Source of the DNA: Anaerolineaceae bacterium
GTDB taxonomy: Bacteria; Chloroflexota; Anaerolineae; Anaerolineales; Anaerolineaceae
Reading direction: 5' to 3'
Length of the DNA: 64,000 bases
Assembly: GCA_016841445.1 (NCBI GenBank)
Contig: JAENZD010000001.1
Location: 186,001 to 250,000, forward strand
Positions 51,152-61,049 of this stretch are shown here, piece after piece (positions within the stretch are counted from its first letter, which is position 1; each line of letters starts with the position of its first letter). The position numbers and the translations under genes were made by a program. The notes beneath the pieces are model-generated. The model had not been told where the DNA came from. It did not search any database and worked only from the letters and a program-made list of their open reading frames with translations.

Positions 51152-53389
51152 TTAAAATAGAGCCAATTGGGAAGAGCTGTATTCAGGGGGTTCAACCTGG
51201 ATCTGCTCCATGAATAAGTCGCGGGTTAATAATGGATTTGCATGCAGGTCCCTGATCAATGGGAATTTCACGATCAGGTAATCCTGGCTGAGTAAATTTT
51301 TTATCAGGGGATCCCGCTCTTGTTTATATGCAAGCAAATTCAGCCGGTTCTCAGGAATGACCAGTACATTGAAGTCAGCAGCGAGTGCACCTTTCTCGAT
51401 ATGTTTGGATAGGATCGCTGACGAGAAAACATGAAAACAAAAATTTGGCGTGAGATTCCCTTCTGTTTGCCACAGGATCGGGTCTTGACTGATGACCTGG
51501 TAATTTAACCTTTCCCCGATTTGTTCAACGTACGAACGTGTGAGCGCAATGTCCGAATTCCGTTTGGCAGGTACTTCTGATTCCCGCAATTTCCAGGTAT
51601 GAGATTTTTTATCGATTAATTCAGCGTACGATTCGAGGCAGTTGAGGATCACATCATCTTCTGGCGTGAATATTCCCGGAAAGTTTTGATAGATCACATC
51701 TTTGAGGTCTGACGCAATTATTTCGCCCTCTTTCACCAGGTGACGCACGACCTGTTCTTCAATGCGGTCGATTAAAGGGGGTTGAATAGATTCTGGATCT
51801 GAGAGCCACCAATCTCCTGTTTCAATGGATGCCCCGCCCCCACCAACACGCAAGAGCTCTCCGCCTTTTTGGAACAGGGCTTCCAGCCATTTCTGGGTTT
51901 CAGACGCTGCCTGGTTGGTGTTTTCCATGAAAATGTCTAAAGCCAGGCTGTTATGCATCGCTAACTTTGTTAAGGCCGCAGTATGGATTTCCTGATAGGT
52001 TGCTGGCTCACCTTTCTCACTGAGATAATCTCTGATCGCGAGCCTGGCCATATTAAAAGCTGGTTCAGGCTTTTCAGATAGAACAGGGAGTGGATTTCTT
52101 TCCCAAACGCATTGGGCAATTTGATCATCGAGGGATTGTGCAAATTGTGCCAGGCGGAAATCGCATTGGTCGGCTGCCAATAAAGCTGCCAGGAGAAGCA
52201 TCGGTTCCGCTTCTGCAACGATCCCCAGGACTTTCTTTGATGCCGTAGGCATGCTGTGAAGCCCGTCAAACACAAAACTGAGTGCATTGGTATGCCAATT
52301 CCAGTCATATCGCTGGCGAGAAAGCACCTGGCGAATGGGTGTCACAGCTTCCTTTCCCCATAACCAGCCTGACCATAAGGCAGACATCGTCCAAAAAGCC
52401 TGGTTTGGCCTGGGGATGGCAGAGATGACGGCTGAAATAAAATCATTATAATCATCGAAACCCAGCTCTCTAAAACGACCACTGAAAAGAAATATACCTT
52501 GTGGATCTTCTGGCTTTCCCTCCCAGGTTGATACAGGAAGGGGTTCATTGATAACCTGCCAGGTGGAAATGGCATCTTCCATCACTTTCCAAAGGTTCTT
52601 TTCCTGGTAGACCGGCGGTACCACGATCTGGCGGGGGCGTTCTCTGGGTGTGGGATAAGCCCAAAGGGTATTACCCTGGTCTGCTGTGGAGAGGATCAAG
52701 GCGATCAGCAGATCGCGACGGCGAGGCGTTTGATCCAGGTTTTCAAGACGGTTGATCAGGGTTTGGAGAATGATCAAAGGACGCGATGGATAGGCATTGA
52801 GTGCTGACTCGACCTGGTTTCGAATAGGGTCATCGATGTCGGCAATCCGGTTTAATGCACGGGCGAAGTGAAGATGTTTTTGCGGGAGGGGTTGTGGTTT
52901 TTGGATGTTTGCGCCTTCAAGGGTTTGTTCTCCTCGAGCGCCGCAGAATGGGCATGCAACCACCGAAGCATATGGTTGGTCCGATCCTTTTTTCCACAAA
53001 AATGCATCAGCTTCAATTTGCTGCTTACAGTCTGCACAGTTCACCTGGTAGAGACTCCGGATGTAAGGTTCCATCCTTTCATCTCCCTTTTCGGAAATTG
53101 CCAGGTCCTGGAGTGCGGCAATAAATTCTTCTTCCATGGGTGCGCTGGCGATGACTTTGAGCATAAAGGCATTAATGGGGTTGTTTGCTGCGACCAGGAC
53201 AGGATGGCCTGCCCGAGCTACCTCGACGGGTAGCATGGGGTTGAATCCAAAAGGGTCCAGCACCCATTCATTAGGACCAAGGATTTCCCGGCACCAATCA
53301 GTGACCATACCGCCGGGGATGGGGGGAATATACCGCCCTAAAGGCAGGTCAGGAGGAGGGGATTGACCTCGCATATATGGTGTATTCAT
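51152..53389 (-). CDS. DUF1156/DNA-methylase-like protein, probably catalytically dead
   Basis: The 745-residue protein begins like an adenine-specific DNA methylase: VLDPFGFNPMLPVEVARAGHPVLVAANNPI (residues 43-72) resembles the SAM-binding motif, but the Gly-rich loop is altered. A zinc-ribbon insertion (C118, C121, C146, C149) follows. A domain with RRRDLLIALILSTADQG and PNQAFWTMSALWSGWLWG follows, also seen in DUF1156 methylases, but the (N/D)PP(Y/F) catalytic motif is missing. The C-terminal 350 residues are unrecognised. GGAAGG lies just ahead of the ATG at 53389. It may bind nucleic acid without methylating it. Confidence 0.6.
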   Translation of the reverse strand: MNTPYMRGQSPPPDLPLGRYIPPIPGGMVTDWCREILGPNEWVLDPFGFNPMLPVEVARAGHPVLVAANNPINAFMLKVIASAPMEEEFIAALQDLAISEKGDERMEPYIRSLYQVNCADCKQQIEADAFLWKKGSDQPYASVVACPFCGARGEQTLEGANIQKPQPLPQKHLHFARALNRIADIDDPIRNQVESALNAYPSRPLIILQTLINRLENLDQTPRRRDLLIALILSTADQGNTLWAYPTPRERPRQIVVPPVYQEKNLWKVMEDAISTWQVINEPLPVSTWEGKPEDPQGIFLFSGRFRELGFDDYNDFISAVISAIPRPNQAFWTMSALWSGWLWGKEAVTPIRQVLSRQRYDWNWHTNALSFVFDGLHSMPTASKKVLGIVAEAEPMLLLAALLAADQCDFRLAQFAQSLDDQIAQCVWERNPLPVLSEKPEPAFNMARLAIRDYLSEKGEPATYQEIHTAALTKLAMHNSLALDIFMENTNQAASETQKWLEALFQKGGELLRVGGGGASIETGDWWLSDPESIQPPLIDRIEEQVVRHLVKEGEIIASDLKDVIYQNFPGIFTPEDDVILNCLESYAELIDKKSHTWKLRESEVPAKRNSDIALTRSYVEQIGERLNYQVISQDPILWQTEGNLTPNFCFHVFSSAILSKHIEKGALAADFNVLVIPENRLNLLAYKQERDPLIKNLLSQDYLIVKFPLIRDLHANPLLTRDLFMEQIQVEPPEYSSSQLALF

Positions 53390-53443
53390 CGAACCTTCCT
53401 TTTGTGTTTGTTCGATGGAGGACTGCTGTAAGAAAATCAAATC

Positions 53444-55027
53444 TTAATCGGGCAGCTTTTGAAGTATTTCGACCTGGTAGGGTGCCAGGTTTATGCTGCT
53501 TTGATAATTTTTCTTCTCATTTAACAATGCAATCCAGTGACCTTCAGGTAAAGCATAGTCCAGGTTTCGTATGCTGAAGTTGAGGACCACCAGGATCACG
53601 TCATCTCCATATTCTCGCAAAAAAGAAAGGATATGGGGCGATTGATGATCCAGGGGAACAAAATCACCTTTCTGGAGTGCCGGATGTGCCTTCCGAATAC
53701 TGACAACAGCCTTGAAGAAGTTAAGCATAGAACCCGGGTCGGTGCTTTGCTGCGTAACATTGCGTTCAGTGTAGTTTTTATGTACTGGCAGCCAGGGGTC
53801 GGCCTGGGAAAATCCTGCATGAATATCATGACTCCACTGCATCGGTGCGCGGCAGCCATCCCTTCCTTTATGCAGAGGCCAGAAGATCTTTCCAATCCGG
53901 TCTTTGACATCACTTTTTTTGCGTATTGGAATGTCGCGCATCCCAATTTCTTCACCATAGTAAATGAAAGGTGTCCCTTTGAGCGTCAGCAGCATGGCAA
54001 GGGCAACCTTTGCACGCCGGTCATCTTCACCGAAGCAATAACGCGTGGCAGTTCGTTTCATGTCGTGGTTGCTTAAGAAATTGTTAGGCCAGGCATCATC
54101 TGCGAGCGCACTGTACCAGCTGAGGGCAGATTGTAAAAATCGTTTCGGGTGCCAGCGGTTGTTAGCAAAATCAAAGTTGAAGGCTGCGTGCAATTTATCT
54201 TTTCCGCAGTACCCGGCGGTTTGCTGTGGGTCAGCCAGGAAGGTTTCCCCGACAGCGTAAGACTCTTTATGCTTATCCAAAATGCCCCGGATATCTGCCA
54301 ATAGTGGGATCATTTCGGGTTGTGAACAGTCGTAAATGTGTTTTTGCTGATCAAAGGGACGGATACCGATCTTTCGGGGGTTGTCAGGAAAATCGGGATG
54401 TTTAAAATACATATTGAAAACATCCAGGCGGAATCCATCTACACCTTTCTTGAGCCAGAACCGGAAGACATCCAGCATCGCTTTTCGCACATCCGGGTTG
54501 CGCCAGTTAACATCAGGCTGCTCTTCATAAAACATGTGGTAATAATATTGATCGAGCTCCGGGTCATACGTCCAGGCTGATCCACCGAAGATCGCCTGCC
54601 AATTGTTTGGAGGCTTGCCGCCTGGGCTTGGGTCCATCCAAAGGTACCAATCGTGATAAGGGTTGGTTGTAGATTTGGTGGATTCGATGAACCAGGGATG
54701 CTGATCAGATGTGTGGTTCAGAACCAGATCCAGGACCATGTGGATCTTTCGTTTTTTGGCTTCCTTGACAAGGAATTCAAAGTCAGACATACTGCCGAAC
54801 TTTGGATCGATGGCGGTGTAGTCAGCGACATCGTAGCCAAAATCAATATCAGGCGAAGGGTAGATTGGTGAAAGCCAGATGGCGTCGATTCCCAATCCTT
54901 CAAGGTAATCCAGTTTCCCTATGATCCCCTGGAGATCACCAATCCCATCACCATTTGAGTCTGCAAAAGATCGCGGGTAGATCTGGTATATGATCCCATC
55001 GCGCCACCACAGGTAATCCGTTTCCAT
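53444..55027 (-). CDS. GH13 alpha-glucosidase (oligo-1,6-glucosidase-like)
   Basis: The 527-residue protein is a complete GH13 enzyme: GDLQGIIGKLDYL, DLVLNHTSDQH (region I), GVDGFRLDVF with nucleophile D202, the acid/base E261 (YAVGETFL) and D322 (FLSNHD), and a C-terminal beta domain. The order and the QPDVNWRNP motif fit the oligo-1,6-glucosidase/alpha-glucosidase subfamilies. No signal peptide is seen, so it degrades imported maltooligosaccharides or isomaltose in the cytoplasm. The methylase-like gene follows it on the same strand after a 54-nt gap. Confidence 0.9.
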   Translation of the reverse strand: METDYLWWRDGIIYQIYPRSFADSNGDGIGDLQGIIGKLDYLEGLGIDAIWLSPIYPSPDIDFGYDVADYTAIDPKFGSMSDFEFLVKEAKKRKIHMVLDLVLNHTSDQHPWFIESTKSTTNPYHDWYLWMDPSPGGKPPNNWQAIFGGSAWTYDPELDQYYYHMFYEEQPDVNWRNPDVRKAMLDVFRFWLKKGVDGFRLDVFNMYFKHPDFPDNPRKIGIRPFDQQKHIYDCSQPEMIPLLADIRGILDKHKESYAVGETFLADPQQTAGYCGKDKLHAAFNFDFANNRWHPKRFLQSALSWYSALADDAWPNNFLSNHDMKRTATRYCFGEDDRRAKVALAMLLTLKGTPFIYYGEEIGMRDIPIRKKSDVKDRIGKIFWPLHKGRDGCRAPMQWSHDIHAGFSQADPWLPVHKNYTERNVTQQSTDPGSMLNFFKAVVSIRKAHPALQKGDFVPLDHQSPHILSFLREYGDDVILVVLNFSIRNLDYALPEGHWIALLNEKKNYQSSINLAPYQVEILQKLPD

Positions 55028-55276
55028 AAGTTGATCCTGATCTGATTAAATTGATTTCAATATTGTCTAAATTATAGTGGAATTATTAATGATTAGCAAA
55101 ACATTAGGGCAGATTTCACTGATCACTTGATAAGGCTTACCTTTAAAGATTATTCCAATGCTTCTTCAATAAAAATGTTAACCAAAAAATTTGCTGCGAA
55201 AATTGAAATCTTCTCCCAAAAGCGCGATACTAAAGCATAAGTTAATATTTGGTCTATTCCAAAAAGGAGCGGCGCA

Positions 55277-55480
55277 ATGAGCCTAAAAAAACTGCGTGAT
55301 CTTCTTGAGATGCCAGTCCTGATTTTTGGGGCAGCCGGGATCATTACCGCAGCACTCGACATAAAAATTCGTGGGTTTTCCCCTGTTGTTTGGTTCCTGA
55401 TTTCATTTTGATTTATTCTGATCATCATCTGTATGGAAGCCTCTATGATCCGTGAGCAGTTAGAAAAGAAACATAATTAA
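55277..55480 (+). pseudogene. Small membrane protein gene with in-frame TGA
   Basis: An ATG with AAGGAGC ten bases upstream opens 44 codons (MSLKKLRDLLEMPVLIFGAA...VVWFLISF), then TGA at 55409-55411, after which the frame continues for 22 more codons (FILIIICMEASMIREQLEKKHN) to a TAA. The joined product would be a 67-residue protein with two membrane helices and a charged tail. The stop lies within the second helix, so a nonsense mutation (probably from TGG or CGA) is the simplest reading. Confidence 0.55.
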
Positions 55481-55575
55481 TTGCATCCGGAACGACCAAA
55501 TCAATCATTGGATTTTGCAAAATTGATGGTTAGCCAATTCTATATTTCCCCCTGGGATAAGAAAAGGATTAGGTG

Positions 55576-56172
55576 ATGAGCAAACAAAAAATACAAGACC
55601 TTACAAGAGACTCTGAAGCAAAGCGAACTGACCATTGGTGGCAGTCAAAGCGCGGTCCGGCATTTATTGACCCTTTCATTCATTTCGATGAAAAATCCAT
55701 TGAAATTGTCAAACCCTTAATAAATAGAGGTCAAATTGTTGTCGATCTAGGCTGTGGGTGGGGATATTATGCCTTCAAACTGGCAGATCTTGTTGGCCCA
55801 TATGGAAAAGTCTACTGTGTAGATTTATCAGAAAAATGTACTCAAAAGATCATCAGCAGGATTCAAAAGAGAAAATTTGATCACATTGAGGTTCATAATT
55901 CAACAGCAGCTGACATTAACTTTATCCCGGATAGCTTGGTTGATCTTGTTTTTGCCAATGGACTGCTCTGTTCGATGGCAATTGAGCGGGACCTGGCGGT
56001 ATCTGAAATCAAGCGAGTTCTAAAGGCAACGGGGTACGCATATTTGAGTCTTGGTGCGGTTCCGCCGATGGGGTATGTTGATGAGGAAGAATGGCATGGC
56101 ATTCTTCAAGGATTTAACCTGGTAGAAGGGGGTAATTTCAAAGAAAAATGGGCATTAGTCTCGTTATCATAA
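55576..56172 (+). CDS. SAM-dependent methyltransferase (class I)
   Basis: The 198-residue protein has the class I motifs: VVDLGCGWGYYAFKLADLVG (motif I, residues 57-76), YCVDLSEKC (the acid after strand 2) and DLVFANGLL (motif IV), with VLKATGYAYLSLGAV near the end. The substrate is not evident. Start choice: the ATG at 55576 with AAAGGA about eight bases upstream, or the GTG directly before it. It may be unrelated to the nusA operon that begins 330 bp downstream with its own promoter. Confidence 0.88.
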   Translation: MSKQKIQDLTRDSEAKRTDHWWQSKRGPAFIDPFIHFDEKSIEIVKPLINRGQIVVDLGCGWGYYAFKLADLVGPYGKVYCVDLSEKCTQKIISRIQKRKFDHIEVHNSTAADINFIPDSLVDLVFANGLLCSMAIERDLAVSEIKRVLKATGYAYLSLGAVPPMGYVDEEEWHGILQGFNLVEGGNFKEKWALVSLS

Positions 56173-56363
56173 TCTGCTGAAGTTCGCTTTAGGTTTTGTT
56201 TTGACGTGAACCGGTAAAAAATACCAAAGAAATGTTTTATTGATCCCCTGGGTTCATATTTACCCGATTTTGGGTGCCATTTACTTCTAAAAGAAATGAA
56301 GATATCGCCCGATTTTTCTTTTAACTGAATTTTATTTTGGCATATAACCTGGTCATCCATGTC

Positions 56364-56392
56364 TTGCCCCCGGTATTAATATGTGCTAGAAT
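56364..56392 (+). promoter_or_regulatory. Sigma70-type promoter of the nusA operon
   Basis: TTGCCC at 56364-56369 and TAGAAT at 56387-56392, 17 bp apart, with an upstream TGTG that makes an extended -10. The predicted transcript would start near 56399, giving a leader of about 104 nt before the nusA ATG. Confidence 0.65.
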
Positions 56393-56442
56393 TATGTTTG
56401 AATTAGTAAGCCTCGGTTTACGTTTTAATACCCTTTGCGTCG

Positions 56443-56468
56443 AAAAGTGGGTGTCCCCCACTTTTTTA
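56443..56468 (+). terminator. Terminator-like hairpin in the nusA leader (attenuator candidate)
   Basis: AAAAGTGGG, loop TGTCC, CCCACTTTT and two further T. This 9-bp stem with a T-run lies between promoter and nusA start, so part of the transcripts may stop here. NusA itself enhances hairpin-dependent termination, which would give feedback. A competing antiterminator structure has not been worked out. Confidence 0.6.
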
Positions 56469-56502
56469 TGTATAAGTCAGTTAGTCTGGAGTAAGTAAGA
56501 AC

Positions 56503-58377
56503 ATGAAGAGTGAATTTACGCTGGCATTCAATGAAGTTGTAGAGGATAAACAGCTATCCAAAGAAGTGATTATGGATGCCCTCGAATCAGCGATGGTCTC
56601 TGCCTATCGCAGGGCTGTTAATGCATCGAGTGCACAACTCATTGAATCAAAAGTTGATATGGATACCGGCGAGGTTTTAATCTTTGCTGAAAAAGAAGTT
56701 GTCGAAGATGTCCAAAATGCAGACACGGAAGTCCTGCTGAGTGAAGCCCAAAAGGTTAACCCCGAAGCTCAGCTTGGGGATATGGTTGTTGTGGAAACCA
56801 CACCTGATGATTTTGGCCGTGTCGCAGCCCAAACCGCTCGCCAGGTGATCCAGCAGCGAATTCGGGAAGCAGAACGGGAAATCCAGCTCGAGTACTTTGA
56901 GAAACAGGTTGGTGAGATTGTTAGCGGTGTCGTCCAGGCAGTCAGCGGACGCAGCGCCACAATTGGTCTCGATAAAAAAGCGGAAGGCATCATGCTTCGC
57001 AAGGATATGATCCCAAGGGAACGTTTGCGCGTTCATGATAGGATCCGTTGTTTAATCTATGAAGTTAAAGACAGCGGCCGCGGCCCACAGATTTATCTTT
57101 CAAGGGCGCACAGGAATTTCCTGCGGCGTTTGCTGGAAAATGAAGTCCCTGAAATCTATCATGGGGTGGTTGAAATCCGTTCGATTGCCCGGGAACCCGG
57201 CCAACGTGCTAAAGTGGCTGTTTCTGCCACGCAGCAGGGGATTGACCCTGTTGGAGCATGTGTCGGTGTCCGAGGTGTTCGCATCCAGGCAATTGTTCGG
57301 GAACTCAGCGATGAAAAAATCGATGTGATCGAGTGGAGCAATGACGCTGCTTCATTCATAGCCAAGGCAATCAGTCCTGCCAGGGTTTCCGGTGTCTACC
57401 TTTCAGATTCTGAAGGTGAAGGAAATACGGCGACTGTGGTTGTCCCGGAGGATCAGCTTTCACTTGCTATTGGACGAGATGGGCAAAATGCCCGTCTGGC
57501 TGCCAAACTGACAGGCTGGCGGATTGATATCAAGAGCCAGGTTGAGGCCGCAGGGGATTCTCTGAATAAACTGCGTGAGGATCCTGCCTATGCTGAAATG
57601 GCAGACCGAGAATCAGAGGTCATGGAAAAGATCGACGTGATGCTCGAGAAGAAGGCGGAAGGTCGTCCTTTGCCGCCTGAAGATTATGACACAATGGCAA
57701 AGTTCATTGACCGGATTGAGAAACGTGTCGAGAAAAAGCGGCGTGAAGAAGATTTGGAAGAAAAGCGGCGCTACGAAGAGGCTTTGGCAACGGTTCCTGA
57801 ATTGACTTTTGAGATTAATATTCTTGATGTTGATTTGAAAGAGCACATTCTTTTCATCCTGCAGGAAGGTGGCATTGATACCTTGGGCGATCTTGTACTT
57901 CAAATGAGATTGGATTCCGATAAAATTCTAGCGATGAACGGGATTGGTCCAAAGTCATTTGAAGAAATCGTGGAATTAACCGATGCTTTGCGAGTGATCC
58001 CAGGGGAAATGGTTGAAGAAGAAGCTGTTGTTCAACCTGCTGAAGAGGTTAGTGAAACACCTGCAGAGATTGAGCAAGAAGTTGAAGTTGTTGAAGCACC
58101 TCAGGTTGAACCTGAAACAGAAGCAGAACCAGAAGCAGAAGTAGTCACTGAGGAAGCTCCTGTTGAGGTGAAGGAAGAACCTAAGGAAGAGGAAAAAGAA
58201 GAAGAGGAAGAATTTGATAAGCTCTTCTCCTATGATGCTCGAAAATACGGTTACTACAAACCGGAAAAAGTAAAGCCTGATGTTGAAGAAGACGAGACAG
58301 AAAAGGCAAGCAAGAAGAAGAAACGGAAGAAACCCCGCCCAACATTGGATGAACCTGATGAATGGGATGAATGGTAG
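56503..58377 (+). CDS. nusA: Transcription termination/antitermination protein NusA
   Basis: The 624-residue protein has the NusA N-domain ([23 protein letters not shown]), an S1 domain from about 135, and two KH domains ([26 protein letters not shown] and [23 protein letters not shown]). A helix-hairpin-helix region follows ([15 protein letters not shown]). It ends in a highly acidic extension of about 110 residues with E-rich tracts and a basic [10 protein letters not shown] patch. NusA binds RNA polymerase and controls pausing and termination. rimP, usually before it, is absent; a promoter and leader hairpin stand there instead. Confidence 0.95.
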   Translation: MKSEFTLAFNEVVEDKQLSKEVIMDALESAMVSAYRRAVNASSAQLIESKVDMDTGEVLIFAEKEVVEDVQNADTEVLLSEAQKVNPEAQLGDMVVVETTPDDFGRVAAQTARQVIQQRIREAEREIQLEYFEKQVGEIVSGVVQAVSGRSATIGLDKKAEGIMLRKDMIPRERLRVHDRIRCLIYEVKDSGRGPQIYLSRAHRNFLRRLLENEVPEIYHGVVEIRSIAREPGQRAKVAVSATQQGIDPVGACVGVRGVRIQAIVRELSDEKIDVIEWSNDAASFIAKAISPARVSGVYLSDSEGEGNTATVVVPEDQLSLAIGRDGQNARLAAKLTGWRIDIKSQVEAAGDSLNKLREDPAYAEMADRESEVMEKIDVMLEKKAEGRPLPPEDYDTMAKFIDRIEKRVEKKRREEDLEEKRRYEEALATVPELTFEINILDVDLKEHILFILQEGGIDTLGDLVLQMRLDSDKILAMNGIGPKSFEEIVELTDALRVIPGEMVEEEAVVQPAEEVSETPAEIEQEVEVVEAPQVEPETEAEPEAEVVTEEAPVEVKEEPKEEEKEEEEEFDKLFSYDARKYGYYKPEKVKPDVEEDETEKASKKKKRKKPRPTLDEPDEWDEW

Positions 58378-58398
58378 AAAAAATTGAGTAGCGATTAG

Positions 58399-58725
58399 AT
58401 GGTCAAGAAATCAAAGCGTCGTATCAAGCATATTCCAAGGCGAACATGCGTGGGATGCCGAGAAGTCTTGCCCAAACGGTCATTGATCAGGATCGTGAAT
58501 GGTCCTGAGGGGATCCAGGTTGATCCCACTGGCAAAGCCCACGGCAGAGGAGCTTATTTGCATGATAAGCGGTCTTGCTGGGTGAACGGCATAAAAGGTG
58601 GTTTAGCACACGCTTTCAAAACCACGCTGACCGACCAGGAACAGAATGATCTAATGACTTTTATGGAAGCTAACATTCCTGACGAAAACGATGCTAAGGA
58701 TAAGGCAGAGGGAATTTCAGGATGA
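58399..58725 (+). CDS. ylxR: YlxR (DUF448) RNA-binding protein
   Basis: The 108-residue protein has the DUF448 core: IPRRTCVGCREVLPKRSLIRIV with the conserved CVGCR, then GKAHGRGAYLHDKRSC. It is the usual gene between nusA and infB. The L7Ae-like ribosomal gene sometimes next to it is absent. YlxR binds nucleic acid; roles in RNase P and transcription have been suggested for relatives. It starts 21 nt after nusA and has an extended basic N-terminus. Confidence 0.9.
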   Translation: MVKKSKRRIKHIPRRTCVGCREVLPKRSLIRIVNGPEGIQVDPTGKAHGRGAYLHDKRSCWVNGIKGGLAHAFKTTLTDQEQNDLMTFMEANIPDENDAKDKAEGISG

Positions 58726-58823
58726 ATTAAGTCATCTGGTCGCTCCTCAGCAAAATTAATCATCGATCAATAATCTCCATCCGAAATTGGCTGGAGAATG
58801 GGGAATAAACATGGAGGTGTTGT

Positions 58824-60611
58824 GTGAGCGATAACGATATCAAGAAAATCATATTACCATATAGTATCAGCGTACGAAAATTAGCGGATGAATTGGACGC
58901 GAGTCCGATTGAAGTAATCAAAGTTCTGATGGCGAATGGCGTGATGGCCAGTATCAATCAGAGCGTTGATTTTGATACCGCTGCCGTTGTGGCGAGTGAA
59001 CTTGGTTTCGAACCTGAACTTGAGAAAATTGAAGAAGAGACAGCCGAGGATAAAAGTGAAGTTCCTTTATGGCGGCGTGTTATTGAGGATGAGGATGAGG
59101 AAGATCTTGAACCTCGACCACCTGTTGTAACAATGCTTGGTCATGTCGATCATGGGAAAACATCCCTTTTAGATGCTATTCGGCATTCTAATGTTGCTGG
59201 TGGTGAAGAAGGCGGCATTACACAGCATATTGGTGCATACCAGATTGATCATAACGGACGAAAAATTACGTTTCTTGACACGCCTGGTCACGCAGCTTTT
59301 ACTTCCATGCGCGCCCGGGGCGCACAGGGTGCGGATATTGTCATATTGGTCGTTGCAGCCGATGATGGCGTGATGCCTCAGACGAGAGAAGCAGCGAACC
59401 ATGCCAAAGCGGCCAGGGTACCGATTGTTGTGGCAATGAATAAAATGGACCTGTCTTCCGCAAACCCTGATCTGGTTAAACGCCAACTTTCTGAAATTGA
59501 CCTTGTCCCGGATGAATGGGATGGTGATACCATGATCGTGCCTGTATCCGCAACTAAAATGCAGGGTTTAGATGACCTGATGGAAGCGATACTGCTGGTT
59601 GCCGATAACAAAGAGATCAAAGCCAATCCTAAGGGTGAAGTGATGGGGACTGTGGTTGAAGCGGAACTCGATAGATTTCGTGGGGTGATGGCTACCCTTT
59701 TACTGCAGAATGGCACCATCGGCGTTGGCGATACGATTATTGCCGGCAAAGCCCATGGACGGATCAAAGCGATGTTTGATTATCGGGGCAACCGAATTGA
59801 AACAGCCGGTCCATCAACACCAATTGCGGTGATGGGATTGAACGATGTTCCCAGGGCAGGTGATCTCTTCAGGTGTATTGAATCCGAAAAAGAAGCGCGA
59901 GCTTTTGTTGATGAACTTGAAAATGAAGAAAAATCAAAAACCGTTTTTCAGCGCGTTTCCCTGGAAGACCTTTTTGAACGTCTCCAGGCTGGCGAAACAC
60001 AAGAATTGAGATTGATTGTCAAAGCGGATGTGCAGGGCTCGCTTGAACCCATCGTTAACTCAATCAAGGAAATTGAAGAAAAACAATCAGAAGTTTCCAT
60101 TGAAATTCTGCATCAGGAAACAGGAAATATCACAGAGAGCGATGTTATGCTTGCCGCAGCTTCGAACGCGATCGTGATTGGCTTTGCTGTTGAAGCCGAT
60201 AATCCTGCGTTACGGCTTGCAGAAAAAGAGGGCGTATCCATTCGCTTATATACTATTATTTACCGGCTGATTGAAGATATCGAAAAAGCTCTAAAAGGTA
60301 TGCTTGAACCCGAATTTGTTGAGCGAACAGTTGGGCAAGCAAAGGTTCTGGCTACATTCAAGGTATCAAAGTTTAAGGTTGCTGCTGGTTGCCGCGTTCT
60401 CGATGGTGAAATTCGCAGAAACGGTAAGATCCGGGTGCTCCGGAACAGCAAAGTTATTTTTGATGGTGAAATTGGCTCCCTTAAGCGCGGGAAGGATGAT
60501 GTGCGTGAGGTGAGGGAGGGTTTCGAATGCGGCGTTGCTCTCAAGCAGTTCCACGAATTTGAAGAAGGGGATCTGCTGGAATGCTACGTGGTTGAAGAAA
60601 AGCCGATTTAA
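58824..60611 (+). CDS. infB: Translation initiation factor IF-2
   Basis: The 595-residue protein is a short IF-2. After an IF2_N segment (SISVRKLADELDASPIEVIKVLMANGV) come the G domain with GHVDHGKT (G1), DTPGH (G3) and NKMD (G4), the beta-barrel domains, and the C-terminal domain that binds fMet-tRNA (KVAAGCRVLDGEIRRNGKIRVLR). The long charged N-terminal extension of enteric IF-2 is missing. It starts with GTG, with GGAGGT five bases upstream. It positions the initiator tRNA on the 30S ribosome using GTP. Confidence 0.95.
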   Translation: MSDNDIKKIILPYSISVRKLADELDASPIEVIKVLMANGVMASINQSVDFDTAAVVASELGFEPELEKIEEETAEDKSEVPLWRRVIEDEDEEDLEPRPPVVTMLGHVDHGKTSLLDAIRHSNVAGGEEGGITQHIGAYQIDHNGRKITFLDTPGHAAFTSMRARGAQGADIVILVVAADDGVMPQTREAANHAKAARVPIVVAMNKMDLSSANPDLVKRQLSEIDLVPDEWDGDTMIVPVSATKMQGLDDLMEAILLVADNKEIKANPKGEVMGTVVEAELDRFRGVMATLLLQNGTIGVGDTIIAGKAHGRIKAMFDYRGNRIETAGPSTPIAVMGLNDVPRAGDLFRCIESEKEARAFVDELENEEKSKTVFQRVSLEDLFERLQAGETQELRLIVKADVQGSLEPIVNSIKEIEEKQSEVSIEILHQETGNITESDVMLAAASNAIVIGFAVEADNPALRLAEKEGVSIRLYTIIYRLIEDIEKALKGMLEPEFVERTVGQAKVLATFKVSKFKVAAGCRVLDGEIRRNGKIRVLRNSKVIFDGEIGSLKRGKDDVREVREGFECGVALKQFHEFEEGDLLECYVVEEKPI

Positions 60612-60632
60612 AGAAAGAAAGAGGAAATTGTC

Positions 60633-61049
60633 ATGCCTTCAGATATCAGAATGAAGAGGATCCAGGAACAAATGCAGCGGGTGCTGACGGAAATCCTGGA
60701 AACAAAGGTCAACGACCCACGGGTTGATGGTGTTTATATCACCGATGTTACGGTGGATCGTGAAATGGATTATGCAAATATTTATGTCTCATCGTTAGGG
60801 GGGCAGGAAGATGCAGAGGAAATGCTGGCAGGTTTGCGAAATGCCAGCGGTTTTATCCGCTACACCCTCAGCCAGGAAATTGAACTGCGCTCTATGCCCA
60901 AATTGCGGTTTGCCTGGGATACAACCCCGGAACGAGCCGACCGAATTGAAGAACTTCTGGTAGAAATCCATGAGGAGAGGGAATCTCTTGAGGATGACCA
61001 GGTAATTAATGATGACGCTGCAGAGGAATTAGATGACCCGAACGATTGA
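60633..61049 (+). CDS. rbfA: Ribosome-binding factor A
   Basis: The 138-residue protein has the KH-like RbfA fold: IRMKRIQEQMQRVLTEILETKVNDPRV, then VTVDREMDYANIYVSSLG and LRNASGFIRYTLSQEIELRSMPKLRFAWD. RbfA helps to mature the 5' end of 16S rRNA in the 30S subunit. It follows infB by 21 nt and overlaps the next gene by 17 nt. An acidic tail of about 25 residues closes the protein. Confidence 0.93.
   Translation: MPSDIRMKRIQEQMQRVLTEILETKVNDPRVDGVYITDVTVDREMDYANIYVSSLGGQEDAEEMLAGLRNASGFIRYTLSQEIELRSMPKLRFAWDTTPERADRIEELLVEIHEERESLEDDQVINDDAAEELDDPND

Noticed and set aside
55150-55428. A 92-codon minus-strand frame between the GH13 and methyltransferase genes
   Set aside because: The opposite strand holds a better candidate with a ribosome site and two membrane helices, although that one is broken by a TGA.
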